Source: a virus. Taken from it: 21,511 nucleotides of DNA. The DNA is taken from positions 1 to 21,511 of the IMG/VR virus record IMGVR_UViG_3300010403_000062; one strand, written 5' to 3'. Numbering within the stretch: the first letter of the stretch is position 1; every line of letters starts with the position of its first letter. The notes beneath the pieces are model-generated. The model was not told the origin of the DNA and made no database searches. It saw only the letters and a list, made by a program, of their open reading frames with translations. Position numbers and translations under genes: made by a program. Shown piece by piece: positions 5,971 to 12,690 of the stretch.

Positions 5971-6111
5971 GTGCAGTGATTCGGCAGTGCCAACTATCGG
6001 TAATGTTGGGTCCTAGTCTAGCCACTAACTGCTAGCGTGGATTGATGGGCGGGGATGGAATCCGTAAGTCCCACCTATGTAGGTTCGACCCCTACCTGCC
6101 CTTTCCTGCAC
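5971..6111 (+). ncRNA. tRNA-like structured RNA of about 140 nt
   Basis: GTGCAG (5971-5976) pairs with CTGCAC (6106-6111) and GGCAG (5983-5987) with CTGCC (6096-6100), closing a multibranched structure. Inside are CCAAC/GTTGG with a D-loop-like TATCGGTAAT, CTAGC/GCTAG (6018-6022/6031-6035) with an eight-base loop, GGATT/AATCC (6039-6043/6059-6063) extendable by two G-U pairs valid only on this strand, and a perfect T-arm GTAGG-TTCGACC-CCTAC (6079-6095). The order D-like, anticodon-like, variable and T-arm imitates a tRNA, but the 8-base loop, weak acceptor and about 123-nt core rule out an ordinary one. Because the promoter start coincides with its first base it is probably expressed. It could be a degenerate tRNA, a mimic or a regulatory leader. 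Confidence 0.5.
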
Positions 6112-6122
6112 GGGTTTCATAC

Positions 6123-6242
6123 ATGGCGCGGTCGGGGGATAAACAGGAGGGGAACTGCACGGTGAATTACCTAAACCTGCCTACTGATCCTACGCCACAG
6201 TTTCTTGGCGTCTCCCGCGCCTATTTCCGGGAAAAGGATTGA
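6123..6242 (+). CDS. Tentative small ORF, 39 aa
   Basis: The frame from ATG 6123 (MARSGDKQEGN) ends with TGA one base before the ATG of the next gene. An AGGAGG lies inside it, 11 bases before an in-frame GTG (VNYLNLPTDPTPQFLGVSRA), so a 26-residue product from the GTG is equally possible. The end looks protein-like, but no family is recognised. It may serve as a leader coupled to the following gene. Confidence 0.35.
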   Translation: MARSGDKQEGNCTVNYLNLPTDPTPQFLGVSRAYFREKD

Positions 6243-6243
6243 C

Positions 6244-6414
6244 ATGATTGACGTAAGCCGATGGACCCGCAAGCAATGTGAACGTGCCATTCAAGCAGCA
6301 CGAACGCTGGCGGCAGAGGATCGAGCCTATGGCCGGACCCGCTCCGTGGATGAGCAGGATCGGATTGATGCTCACATTGAAGCAGTTCGTGAACGCCTGT
6401 CAGCATTAAAGTGA
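6244..6414 (+). CDS. Small helical protein, 56 aa
   Basis: ATG at 6244 has AAGGA five bases upstream, within the end of the preceding small frame. The product (MIDVSRWTRKQCERAIQAAR, then AHIEAVRERLSALK) is strongly charged and helical, with a heptad-like pattern, and probably forms one or two alpha helices; there is no membrane segment. A longer frame exists upstream to 6205, but the start at 6244 has the ribosome binding site. It is the first clearly protein-like gene after the strong promoter at 5936. Function unknown. Confidence 0.65.
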   Translation: MIDVSRWTRKQCERAIQAARTLAAEDRAYGRTRSVDEQDRIDAHIEAVRERLSALK

Positions 6415-6543
6415 AGAAACGGCCTTTTTCTCACATAGAGGCCCTAAACAGGCATTCTTGCCTGCGGATGGTATGCCAGCATGTTTTAGGCGGCATGATG
6501 GCCTCCTTGGGCTTCCCTGTGAGTTCTAGGGGTATCCTGCGGT

Positions 6544-6699
6544 CGTGACGATACGCAACTTCGGCTCGGTTGCAAGTGTGGCATGGGATGAGCAGGGACT
6601 CTACTGGCTGGCCTTTCCCGGCTTTCGGTTTAGGGCGACCCGCGGAATCAATGGTGTCTGGCGTGGGTATACCAGAATATTCGGTGTATTTATTCGATG
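6544..6699 (+). CDS. Doubtful small protein with GTG start, 51 aa
   Basis: A GTG-initiated frame (VTIRNFGSVASVAWDEQGLY, then WLAFPGFRFRATRGINGVWR) ends with TGA two bases before the first tRNA. It is rich in aromatic residues and Arg; the only ribosome binding site is AGGGG at an unfavourable 12-base spacing. The opposite strand has an equally protein-like, HNH-resembling reading. The 130 bases from 6415 to 6543 hold a CAGGCA-TTCT-TGCCTG hairpin (6449-6464) and no supported gene. Confidence 0.3.
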
Positions 6700-6701
6700 A
6701 A

Positions 6702-6772
6702 GCCGGATTCGTCCAGCGGTAGGATGTCCGGTCTGTACCCGGAAGACGGGAGTTCAAATCTCTCATTCGGCT
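6702..6772 (+). tRNA. tRNA, anticodon UGU (Thr) by cloverleaf geometry
   Basis: A complete cloverleaf can be drawn: acceptor GCCGGAT/ATTCGGC, D-arm GTCC-AGCGGTA-GGAT, anticodon stem TCCGG/CCGGA with loop TCTGTAC, four-base variable loop, and T-arm GGGAG-TTCAAAT-CTCTC, discriminator T. The anticodon at 6734-6736 is TGT with A37. Position 33, almost always T, is C here, and the discriminator is T rather than the usual A. The CCA end is not encoded in full. Confidence 0.85.
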
Positions 6773-6781
6773 GGCATGATT

Positions 6782-6865
6782 GTAGTCGTGGCGTGAATGG
6801 CAGACGCGGCAGACTGTAAATCTGCTGTCCAAATGGGCATGGTGGTTCAAGTCCATCCGGCTACA
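6782..6865 (+). tRNA. tRNA-Tyr (GUA)
   Basis: A class II tRNA: acceptor GTAGTCG/CGGCTAC with one T-G pair, D-arm GCG/CGC, anticodon arm GCAGA-CTGTAAA-TCTGC giving anticodon GTA, a long variable arm with TCC/GGG stem as expected for bacterial tRNA-Tyr, T-arm GGTGG-TTCAAGT-CCATC and discriminator A. It follows the first tRNA by nine bases, and CCA is not encoded. Confidence 0.92.
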
Positions 6866-6878
6866 CGGAATTATAAAA

Positions 6879-6922
6879 GCGGGGAGCAGCGGTCGTCAGG
6901 GCAACTCTACGGCCTACCCCGC
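6879..6922 (+). other. Structured element between tRNA-Tyr and the next gene
   Basis: GCGGGG (6879-6884) pairs with CCCCGC (6917-6922), enclosing GGTCGT (6891-6896) paired with ACGGCC (6909-6914), with one U-G pair valid on this strand. Words such as GGAGCAGCGGT and CGTCAGG resemble pieces of bacterial initiator tRNA, so it might be a deleted tRNA. There is no U-tract. It ends about 20 bases before the ribosome binding site of the 6955 gene and may be its leader. Confidence 0.45.
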
Positions 6923-6954
6923 CCGAACTTATTCACCATCAACAAGGAGATTCA

Positions 6955-7185
6955 ATGCTGAAATGCACAGCAGTTCTGATTACCAAGTGTGGCTGCTCAA
7001 AAACCATTGAAAATACTGACGCCTCGAAGTGGGATATCTGTATTCCGTTTTGCGAAAGGGCGGTCACCGTTCATGATTGCTGGTATGATAGGATCGCAGC
7101 CGGAGTCACCTACAGGGCATTTCGATTTAACGGGAAGACCCTTGGAACGAAAGATAATCTGTTTAGGGAGTACGTCGAAGTATGA
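6955..7185 (+). CDS. Hypothetical protein, 76 aa, cysteine-containing
   Basis: ATG at 6955 follows AAGGAG with a five-base spacer. The product starts MLKCTAVLITKCGCSKTIEN and has five cysteines (C4, C12, C14, C28, C33) plus C42 near an aromatic patch, ending with KDNLFREYVEV. A small beta-rich fold, possibly metal-binding, is plausible; I do not recognise the family. Its stop overlaps the next start by four bases (ATGA), so it is the first gene of a four-gene coupled run to 8021. Confidence 0.75.
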   Translation: MLKCTAVLITKCGCSKTIENTDASKWDICIPFCERAVTVHDCWYDRIAAGVTYRAFRFNGKTLGTKDNLFREYVEV

Positions 7186-7472
7186 TCCTCAATCCGCTGA
7201 CTGTCGCACTTGAATTCAACAGCTTCAAGGATAAGGATTCTGGCGGCACGATCAACACGATTGGCTATCGCCTTCAGTGGGGAGCCGACAAGCCCAAGGG
7301 CAAGTTTGCCATGCGTAAAGCCCTGGAAACCACCGGACAGGACTTGGTGATGATTCTCTGTGAACTGTCCGCTGATCTGGTGCGTGAACTGGATAGATTG
7401 GGCTACACGCGAGCGATGGCCAATCCCGCCGAGGGTTCCGCGCCGAAGGAGAGCCTTGATGTCAGCAAATAA
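7182..7472 (+). CDS. Hypothetical protein, 96 aa
   Basis: Starts inside the stop of the upstream gene (ATGA overlap) and overlaps the next gene by 14 bases. The first half (MILNPLTVALEFNSFKDKDS, then GYRLQWGADKPKGKF) looks beta-rich, the second half is helical with a Leu pattern, and the tail is Pro/Ser-rich. No motif or family is recognised. Position and overlaps indicate a real gene expressed with its neighbours. Confidence 0.75.
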   Translation: MILNPLTVALEFNSFKDKDSGGTINTIGYRLQWGADKPKGKFAMRKALETTGQDLVMILCELSADLVRELDRLGYTRAMANPAEGSAPKESLDVSK

Positions 7473-7893
7473 GACTTCGTTTCCCAAGAACCCGGACGTT
7501 CCAGCCCGAACCACCTCTGTTCGTACTGTGAAGCGGTACGTCTATGATGCCGACCTTCCATTCAATGAATGGGCGGAGGAATGCGAGACACTGGCAGACC
7601 GCATGCTGGAATCCATCTATCACGGCAATGAAGTGATTCTACTGGTGGGGAAGGTCTTCAAGGGTATCCAGAATAAGCCGGGAGAGGTCGGATACAAGTC
7701 CTATCAGGATCAGATTGATTCTGAAACGCCCAAGGAAAGCCTGAAGGTGCAGCGGCTTGTCAGTGTGTTTGGATTGAAGCCGCATGTTCACTATACAGAA
7801 GTTCGGATGGTCGTTGGCCCGACAGCGGGCGATGTGGACAACATGAAAGCTAGGATTATCAAAGAAAATCACGCCAAGGAGATTATCAAATGA
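7459..7893 (+). CDS. Hypothetical protein, 144 aa
   Basis: The frame is open from 7360, but ATG 7459 has AAGGAG seven bases upstream and fits the overlapping layout. The protein begins MSANKTSFPKNPDVPARTT, has an acidic helical segment around NEWAEECETLADRMLESIYH, a short hydrophobic strand EVILLVGK and a later strand-rich part (HVHYTEVRMVVGPTAGDVDN). No catalytic motif, signal or membrane segment is seen, and no family is recognised. Confidence 0.75.
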   Translation: MSANKTSFPKNPDVPARTTSVRTVKRYVYDADLPFNEWAEECETLADRMLESIYHGNEVILLVGKVFKGIQNKPGEVGYKSYQDQIDSETPKESLKVQRLVSVFGLKPHVHYTEVRMVVGPTAGDVDNMKARIIKENHAKEIIK

Positions 7894-8021
7894 GCGATAC
7901 GCTGAAGAAGGAATTGTCGGATTTTGCGGGGAACCTTGCCCTACTGACCCTGAAGGTGGTTGTGGTGGTTTCGGTCCTGAAGTATTTCAATCTTGTTGCG
8001 CTGATTGGCGTGAAGGTCTGA
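7890..8021 (+). CDS. Small membrane protein, 43 aa
   Basis: ATG at 7890 overlaps the previous stop (ATGA) and has AAGGAG eight bases upstream. The product is mostly one hydrophobic helix (ALLTLKVVVVVSVLKYFNLV) after a short charged head MSDTLKKELSDF, so it is probably a single-span inner-membrane peptide. It ends the coupled run that begins at 6955 and is followed by the control region of the packaging genes. Function unknown. Confidence 0.6.
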   Translation: MSDTLKKELSDFAGNLALLTLKVVVVVSVLKYFNLVALIGVKV

Positions 8022-8222
8022 AGATCGTTTCATTTTGAAACATCCTGTCGGGCCAGTGGCCCCCGGAGCAGCCACCCCGGCAAGTGTCTCAAATGAGACA
8101 GTGAATTTTGGGAACTTTTTGGTCAGAAAAACGATTTAAACATCTGGAGAGGGCGACAGCCAATTCCAGAATATGAATATTAAGAAATAAAACCAAGAGC
8201 ATGTATCATGTATATATACATG
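8022..8222. promoter_or_regulatory. Control region with three palindromes before the packaging genes
   Basis: GTTTCATTTTGAAAC (8027-8041) and TGTCTCAAATGAGACA (8085-8100) are near-perfect inverted repeats sharing GTYTCA/TGARAC arms, suggesting two operator copies about 58 bases apart. Between them is GGGCC-AGT-GGCCC (8050-8062). CATGTATATATACATG (8207-8222) is a perfect 16-base palindrome that contains a possible -10 box. No consensus -35 is visible. Binding protein and role are inferred only. Confidence 0.4.
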
Positions 8223-8411
8223 GCAAGAATTCGGACGGCTTTTAGCCGTTAAGGAAGAAGAACATCCATTTCCAGACACAGCAGACCCAACGGCATCCGG
8301 ACTCCGAAACGGAACCCACCCGTTTCCGCGACCCCCTCCCTTCCATCTACGGATTCTACTTCGACGGAACCGGCAAGCGACACCTCATCCTCAACGGAAG
8401 TTATTCCGAGG

Positions 8412-9080
8412 TTGAAGCGCCCACGGGTTCGGGGCCGGAGTGCGGCCATCAAACTCACGCAGGAGGAATCGCTGGCATGGGTGTATCAGGATGTCTACCA
8501 GATCGCCCCACGGCTGACCAAACACGTCCTGGGAATCCTGTGCGACATGGAGAAACAGCAGGAAAAGCCGAAGGACGAGCATCACGCGAAACTCCTGATG
8601 CAGCAATCGCGGGAGCGGGCAGCGGCGAATCAAATGGTGATGGAGATTTCGGACTTGATTTTGCCAGTCGTTTTCAAGCTTCCCGTGAAAGAGCGGGCCA
8701 ACTGGCGGGATTACAGTCTGGACGAGAAGAAGAAGATGGTGGCCGCGAGGCTTTTGAAATTGGGTCTTGCTACCGAGAAGAAAGACAGCGATGATGAATC
8801 TCCCAAGCACGAAGGAGATACAGAAGCTCCTGTCGAGCAAGCACCCGCAAGCGGTGGACGAACTGATGGAACTCCTGGAGGGGATCGCGGAGGACGAGCG
8901 GCACTCGGCGTGGGAGCGGTACGAGCCGATGCCGAGCCAGTTGAAGTTCCACAAAAGCCTAGCGAGGGTGAGGCTGTACTGTGGCGGGAACCGGGCGGGG
9001 AAGACTACGGCGGGAATGATCGAAGCCATCTGGTACATGATGGGCCGCCACCCCTACAGGACAGTTTTATCACCGAATAG
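8412..9080 (+). CDS. terS: Probable terminase small subunit
   Basis: Located directly upstream of terL and of suitable size, with a basic N-terminus (KRPRVRGRSAAIKL) followed by helical, charged segments (ESLAWVYQDVYQIAPRLTKH, later EKKKMVAARLLKLGL); terminase small subunits recognise phage DNA and regulate the large subunit. Assignment rests mainly on position. TTG 8412 is the first usual start codon, but the frame is open back to 8253 with a Ser/Thr/Pro-rich, protein-like sequence (STDSTSTEPASDTSSSTEVI) and an AAGGA site at 8251-8255, so the real start may be a rare codon such as ATT 8268. The frame runs to 9080, 290 bases into terL; that tail is Gly/Pro/Glu-rich with a different codon bias. 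Confidence 0.6.
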   Translation: MKRPRVRGRSAAIKLTQEESLAWVYQDVYQIAPRLTKHVLGILCDMEKQQEKPKDEHHAKLLMQQSRERAAANQMVMEISDLILPVVFKLPVKERANWRDYSLDEKKKMVAARLLKLGLATEKKDSDDESPKHEGDTEAPVEQAPASGGRTDGTPGGDRGGRAALGVGAVRADAEPVEVPQKPSEGEAVLWREPGGEDYGGNDRSHLVHDGPPPLQDSFITE

Positions 9081-10206
9081 CGGCTGGATTGTCGCCCTCG
9101 ACAACGAGGTGTTGGCTGACGTTATTCTTCCTAAGCTGTTTGAGTATCTTCCTGAAGACCTGATTAAAAGTTTCAACAAAGTCAAGGGTGTTCTTGAACT
9201 CAAGAATGGCAGCCTGTGTAAATTCAAGTCCTGTGATTCGGGAGCCGAGAAATTCCAGTCGGCGGAACGCCGCTGGATATGGTTTGATGAGGAACCGCCA
9301 CAGGAAGTCTGGAATGAATGTCTAATCCGAGTGGGGGCACGCTACCCGCTCGATGTCTGGATGACCATGACACCCCTCAAGGGCATGGATTGGAGCTATG
9401 ATGAAATCGAACAGAAGCAAAAGCCCGGAGAGATTGAAGTATTTGGTGCCAGCTTTGTTGACAATTACCATATTCTGCCTTCTGAGCGTCAGCGCATCAT
9501 TGAAAAGTATGAACACACAGATGAAGCAAATGCGCGGCTCCATGGGCACTATTTCCACAAAAGTGGACTCATTTACAAGGGTCTTAGACCGGAGCTACAT
9601 CTGGTGGACCCCTTCCCCATACCTGAGCATTGGCCCTTCATTCGGATCATCGACCCCCATCCAAGAAAACCGAGTGCCGCCATATGGGTTGCCGTGTCTC
9701 CCGGGAACCATCTATACGTTACCGACGAACTTAACGATCCAGAGGAAATCCTTCTCAGTGAATTTGCCCAACGAGTTAAGGAAATCGACGGGAAGCGTTA
9801 CATTGTACGGTCCCTTATTGATCCAGCAGCTCGACAGGGAACAGCCCAAACCGGAATGTCAACCCAGGAGTATCTCTCTCAACCCGAGATAGGGCTGCAT
9901 TGCGAGTTTGCCAATAACAATGTCACGTTTGGATATGATGCAGTTCGGAAACGGCTTCAGGGGCCGGACGGGCCGACCATCCATATCTTCAATAACTGCT
10001 GGAAGACATGGAAGCAGCTGACCCATTTAGTGTATGAAGAATGGCGTCATCGGGGGGCCAACAGGGACGTTCGGGAGGTTCAAAGAAAAGTCAATGATGA
10101 TTTAGCCGACTGCGTCCGATATGCTTGCTCAGAGCAATTTGAGTATTCCGATCCACGGATGCCTCCTCCTGATTATGTTCCAAGAAGTAGCACTACTGGA
10201 TATTAA
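8791..10206 (+). CDS. terL: Terminase large subunit (packaging ATPase-nuclease)
   Basis: The 471-residue protein has Walker A GGNRAGKTT at 65-73, Walker B as IWFDEEPP at 163-170, a coupling motif MTMTPLKG at 191-198, and an RNase H-like nuclease domain with acidic residues expected near D288 (IRIIDPH), D344 (SLIDPAARQG) and D437/D440 (DDLADCVRY). It drives DNA translocation into the procapsid through the portal and cuts concatemers. Start is ATG 8791 or 8794, with a weak AGAAG site; a frame to 8767 exists. By hand count, third codon positions are about 85% G/C up to roughly 9060 and about half afterwards, a break inside one gene. The TAA stop directly abuts the following endonuclease gene. 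Confidence 0.95.
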   Translation: MMNLPSTKEIQKLLSSKHPQAVDELMELLEGIAEDERHSAWERYEPMPSQLKFHKSLARVRLYCGGNRAGKTTAGMIEAIWYMMGRHPYRTVLSPNSGWIVALDNEVLADVILPKLFEYLPEDLIKSFNKVKGVLELKNGSLCKFKSCDSGAEKFQSAERRWIWFDEEPPQEVWNECLIRVGARYPLDVWMTMTPLKGMDWSYDEIEQKQKPGEIEVFGASFVDNYHILPSERQRIIEKYEHTDEANARLHGHYFHKSGLIYKGLRPELHLVDPFPIPEHWPFIRIIDPHPRKPSAAIWVAVSPGNHLYVTDELNDPEEILLSEFAQRVKEIDGKRYIVRSLIDPAARQGTAQTGMSTQEYLSQPEIGLHCEFANNNVTFGYDAVRKRLQGPDGPTIHIFNNCWKTWKQLTHLVYEEWRHRGANRDVREVQRKVNDDLADCVRYACSEQFEYSDPRMPPPDYVPRSSTTGY

Positions 10207-10701
10207 ATGATGACAGACCGCGAACGGAAACTAAAGGCTGCGTCGGATAGGGCTTACTATCTAAGAAATAGAGATAGGATTAAGGCGTCAGTAAAGGCGT
10301 ATAAGGAAAATAACAAGGAGAAGGTCGCTGAGGCGGTTCGCAGGTGGCAGGCGGACCATAAGGAACAAAGGTATAGATATAATGCTGAGTATCAAAGAAT
10401 GAATCCGGAAAAAAGATTCAATCATCTCTTGATGTATCATTACGGTCTTCGACGCGAAGAGTACGATGAAATGCTTAAGCGTCAGTCCGGATTGTGTGCT
10501 ATTTGCTTCGGCGGCCCCGGTCCAGGTCGCAACAGGTTAGTCGTAGATCACAGGCATGGCACTGATCGCGCCACCCGCAGGGAGCGCGTCAGGGAGTTGC
10601 TGTGCCATAGGTGTAACGCCGCAATCGGCCTTGCGCTAGAGAACCAATCCACACTCGGAAGGATGATAGAGTATCTTGCGAAGCATTCCCCGAAGCAATG
10701 A
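10207..10701 (+). CDS. Endonuclease VII-like HNH endonuclease (free-standing)
   Basis: The 164-residue protein has the recombination endonuclease VII zinc/HNH core: C97/C100 (CAIC), DHRH at 114-117 and CHRCNAAIG at 133-141, with N137 at the usual catalytic position. Residues 1-70 form a basic helical arm that probably contacts DNA. T4 endonuclease VII resolves branched DNA, but small relatives placed between phage structural genes usually behave as homing endonucleases. It starts on the base after the terL stop with only a weak ribosome binding site, which suggests insertion of a mobile gene. A second family member lies at 19242. Confidence 0.9.
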   Translation: MMTDRERKLKAASDRAYYLRNRDRIKASVKAYKENNKEKVAEAVRRWQADHKEQRYRYNAEYQRMNPEKRFNHLLMYHYGLRREEYDEMLKRQSGLCAICFGGPGPGRNRLVVDHRHGTDRATRRERVRELLCHRCNAAIGLALENQSTLGRMIEYLAKHSPKQ

Positions 10702-10704
10702 CCA

Positions 10705-10713
10705 TGATATAAT
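10705..10713 (+). promoter_or_regulatory. Extended -10 promoter-like box before the 63-aa gene
   Basis: TGA directly followed by a perfect TATAAT gives an extended -10 element just after the HNH gene and ten bases before the GTG of the next gene. No matching -35 is seen. If used, the transcript would begin almost at the start codon. Confidence 0.35.
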
Positions 10714-10722
10714 GGATATACC

Positions 10723-10914
10723 GTGGCAAACTACGAGCATGCTCTAAATTCATCGAAGAAAAAGAAAGTCGGGGACTGGATTCGTGAAATGAAACATGAA
10801 CAGTCTTCTGGCTCTGGCCCGCATTTTGGAAAATCATCCAAGCTGGTCCACAAGAATCGTCCGGACATTATCGCTGCGATTGCCTATTCCAAAGTAAAGA
10901 ATCACAAAGGATAA
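10723..10914 (+). CDS. Small basic protein, 63 aa
   Basis: A GTG-initiated frame between the HNH gene and the portal gene; its stop is immediately followed by the portal ATG. The product is Lys/Ser/His-rich (NSSKKKKVGDWIREMKHEQS, later AIAYSKVKNHKG), without membrane segment or cysteine. The ribosome binding site is poor (GGAT), but the spacing to both neighbours and the protein-like composition support it. The role in packaging or head assembly is unknown. Confidence 0.65.
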   Translation: MANYEHALNSSKKKKVGDWIREMKHEQSSGSGPHFGKSSKLVHKNRPDIIAAIAYSKVKNHKG

Positions 10915-12690
10915 ATGGAACCACTTATTCAATCTCCCTCCGCTTCGGTCCCTCCGATTGATTCATTCAATATCAATTCCGGAGCAGGCAATCCCATTGA
11001 AGCCAAGATTCTTGAATTAGTTCGTTCCGACATTACATCAACCGCCAAAGAGCGGTCTGAAACCAAGCGTAAGGTGGCTCTGCGGCGGGCCATCTACAAT
11101 TCCCAGCAGCCCAATCCCACCTATCGCGGTCGATCCAATGTCCGCGTGCCCTTCCCGTATGTCACTGTTCAATCCATGGTGCCTCGCTACATGAATTATA
11201 CGTTCTCCGGCACTGATGTTCTCAAGTCCTACCCTCGCGGCCATTCCGCCGACTGGGGAAAGGCCCGCAATGCCCAGTATCTCATCAATTTCCAGCTAAT
11301 GTTTGAAGCGGATTTCTTTATGAACGCCATGAACTTCTATATCGCGCTTTCCCGCGACGGATTGGCGATACAGAAGATCAAGTGGGACGCGGAAATTGGC
11401 TCTCCGGTTATCTATCAAATTCAGGGAGAGGATTTCTGTATGGACAAGTCCATGTCGTTCATCAACCGACAGACGAAATGGGCTGGACATCTTGTTGGCA
11501 AGACACGCCAGGATTTGATTGACGGCCTATCGGACCCCAGTAAGGGATATAATCCTGAAACCGTCAATGAGATTCTCAAGGGTGAGCCAGATACGACCCT
11601 TCCCGACGGAACCAGCGTGCCGAAGAGTCGCGGCATCTACAAGATTTGGGAATGGTGGGGCATCTGCGACCTTGGCAACGGGCCGGAGCGGTGCATTATC
11701 AATCTGGTGGATGGCAAGGACAAGATTCTTTCCTATGTGAAGTCTCCCTACGGAAACATTCTTCCGTTCGTCGCCCTGAATGATGTTGACGATCCCTTTC
11801 ACTTCTCCGACGGCAAAAGCGAACTTGATGTCATGGAGCCGCTGTATGAGATGGCGAATTCCGTGTGGAATCAGCGACTCGATAACGTCACGCAAGGCAT
11901 TAATGGTCACTTTATCGTTAAAAAGGGGTCCGGGTTAGACCTGAATCGCCTGACCAGTACACCTTGGGGCGTAACGCTCGTTAATCAGCCCGGGGACATC
12001 ACGAAACTTGAGACGCCGAACGTCACACAGAATGCCTATGTAGAAGTGCGAGAGATTATTGAGGCCATGAAGGATTCCAGTGGCCTGACGGACATGATGC
12101 GCGGCGCTGTCCAGTCCGGCGCGGGTACGGCCACGGAATCCACACAGATTGCTCAGGGGGCCGCCATGCGTCCCGGTCTCAAGCAGATGAAGGTGGCCCA
12201 TCAGTACGTCAAGCGCGTTGGTGAACTCTTCCTTGCCATGGATCAGATGTTCATGTCCACCGAAAAAGCCATCGCCGTGACCGGGGACCGTAACGCTCCC
12301 GCCTCTATTGCTCCGAATGACATCATCGGCCAGTACGAGATGATGCCCTCCAACTTCCGGCTGGTGACGGACATCAATGGCCGCATTGCTCAGTTGAGCA
12401 GCATGCTCAATATGGCCGGAAACAACCTCGGGAAAGAAATTGTCGCCATCAAAATCTGGAAAGAGATGTGCGGCCTTGCCAATATCGACATCAGCGAAGA
12501 GGAATGGACGATGGCGCTGCAATTGGCAACAGGGCAGCAGGCCAAACAGATGGAAATGCAGACTTATGATGGAGCCTTGGGCGGACCTGCCAATAAACCC
12601 ACTGGACCCATTGGGGTTCCGCGTGTCGCCAACACGCCGTCCGGGCCGCCGCAGGGAGCCTCACGGCCAGCCAATCAGGAGGTTAAGTAA
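10915..12690 (+). CDS. Portal protein
   Basis: 591 residues, placed between terL and the scaffold and capsid genes, the standard portal position. Early segments VPFPYVTVQSMVPRYMNYTF and KSYPRGHSADWGKARNAQY and the central NILPFVALNDVDDPFHFSDG followed by LYEMANSVWNQRLDNV match what is usual for podovirus-like portals, whose twelve subunits form the DNA channel and dock terminase. The C-terminus (from about residue 560) is a Pro/Gly/Gln-rich tail. AAGGA lies close before the ATG and the gene abuts its upstream neighbour; the final A of its TAA is the first base of the next ATG. Identification is by pattern and context rather than a catalytic motif. Confidence 0.88.
   Translation: MEPLIQSPSASVPPIDSFNINSGAGNPIEAKILELVRSDITSTAKERSETKRKVALRRAIYNSQQPNPTYRGRSNVRVPFPYVTVQSMVPRYMNYTFSGTDVLKSYPRGHSADWGKARNAQYLINFQLMFEADFFMNAMNFYIALSRDGLAIQKIKWDAEIGSPVIYQIQGEDFCMDKSMSFINRQTKWAGHLVGKTRQDLIDGLSDPSKGYNPETVNEILKGEPDTTLPDGTSVPKSRGIYKIWEWWGICDLGNGPERCIINLVDGKDKILSYVKSPYGNILPFVALNDVDDPFHFSDGKSELDVMEPLYEMANSVWNQRLDNVTQGINGHFIVKKGSGLDLNRLTSTPWGVTLVNQPGDITKLETPNVTQNAYVEVREIIEAMKDSSGLTDMMRGAVQSGAGTATESTQIAQGAAMRPGLKQMKVAHQYVKRVGELFLAMDQMFMSTEKAIAVTGDRNAPASIAPNDIIGQYEMMPSNFRLVTDINGRIAQLSSMLNMAGNNLGKEIVAIKIWKEMCGLANIDISEEEWTMALQLATGQQAKQMEMQTYDGALGGPANKPTGPIGVPRVANTPSGPPQGASRPANQEVK

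Noticed and set aside
6046-6103. Ordinary tRNA using GGGCGG as acceptor
   Set aside because: The T-arm is perfect, but only 26 bases remain for D and anticodon arms, too few for a canonical tRNA.
6431-6856. Full 141-codon minus-strand frame
   Set aside because: Its N-terminal half runs antisense through two tRNA genes; only the part left of 6640 is kept, as a possible HNH remnant.
8391-9038. Long minus-strand frame antisense to terS and terL
   Set aside because: It is the complement of GC-rich coding DNA; the terminase reading is certain on the plus strand.
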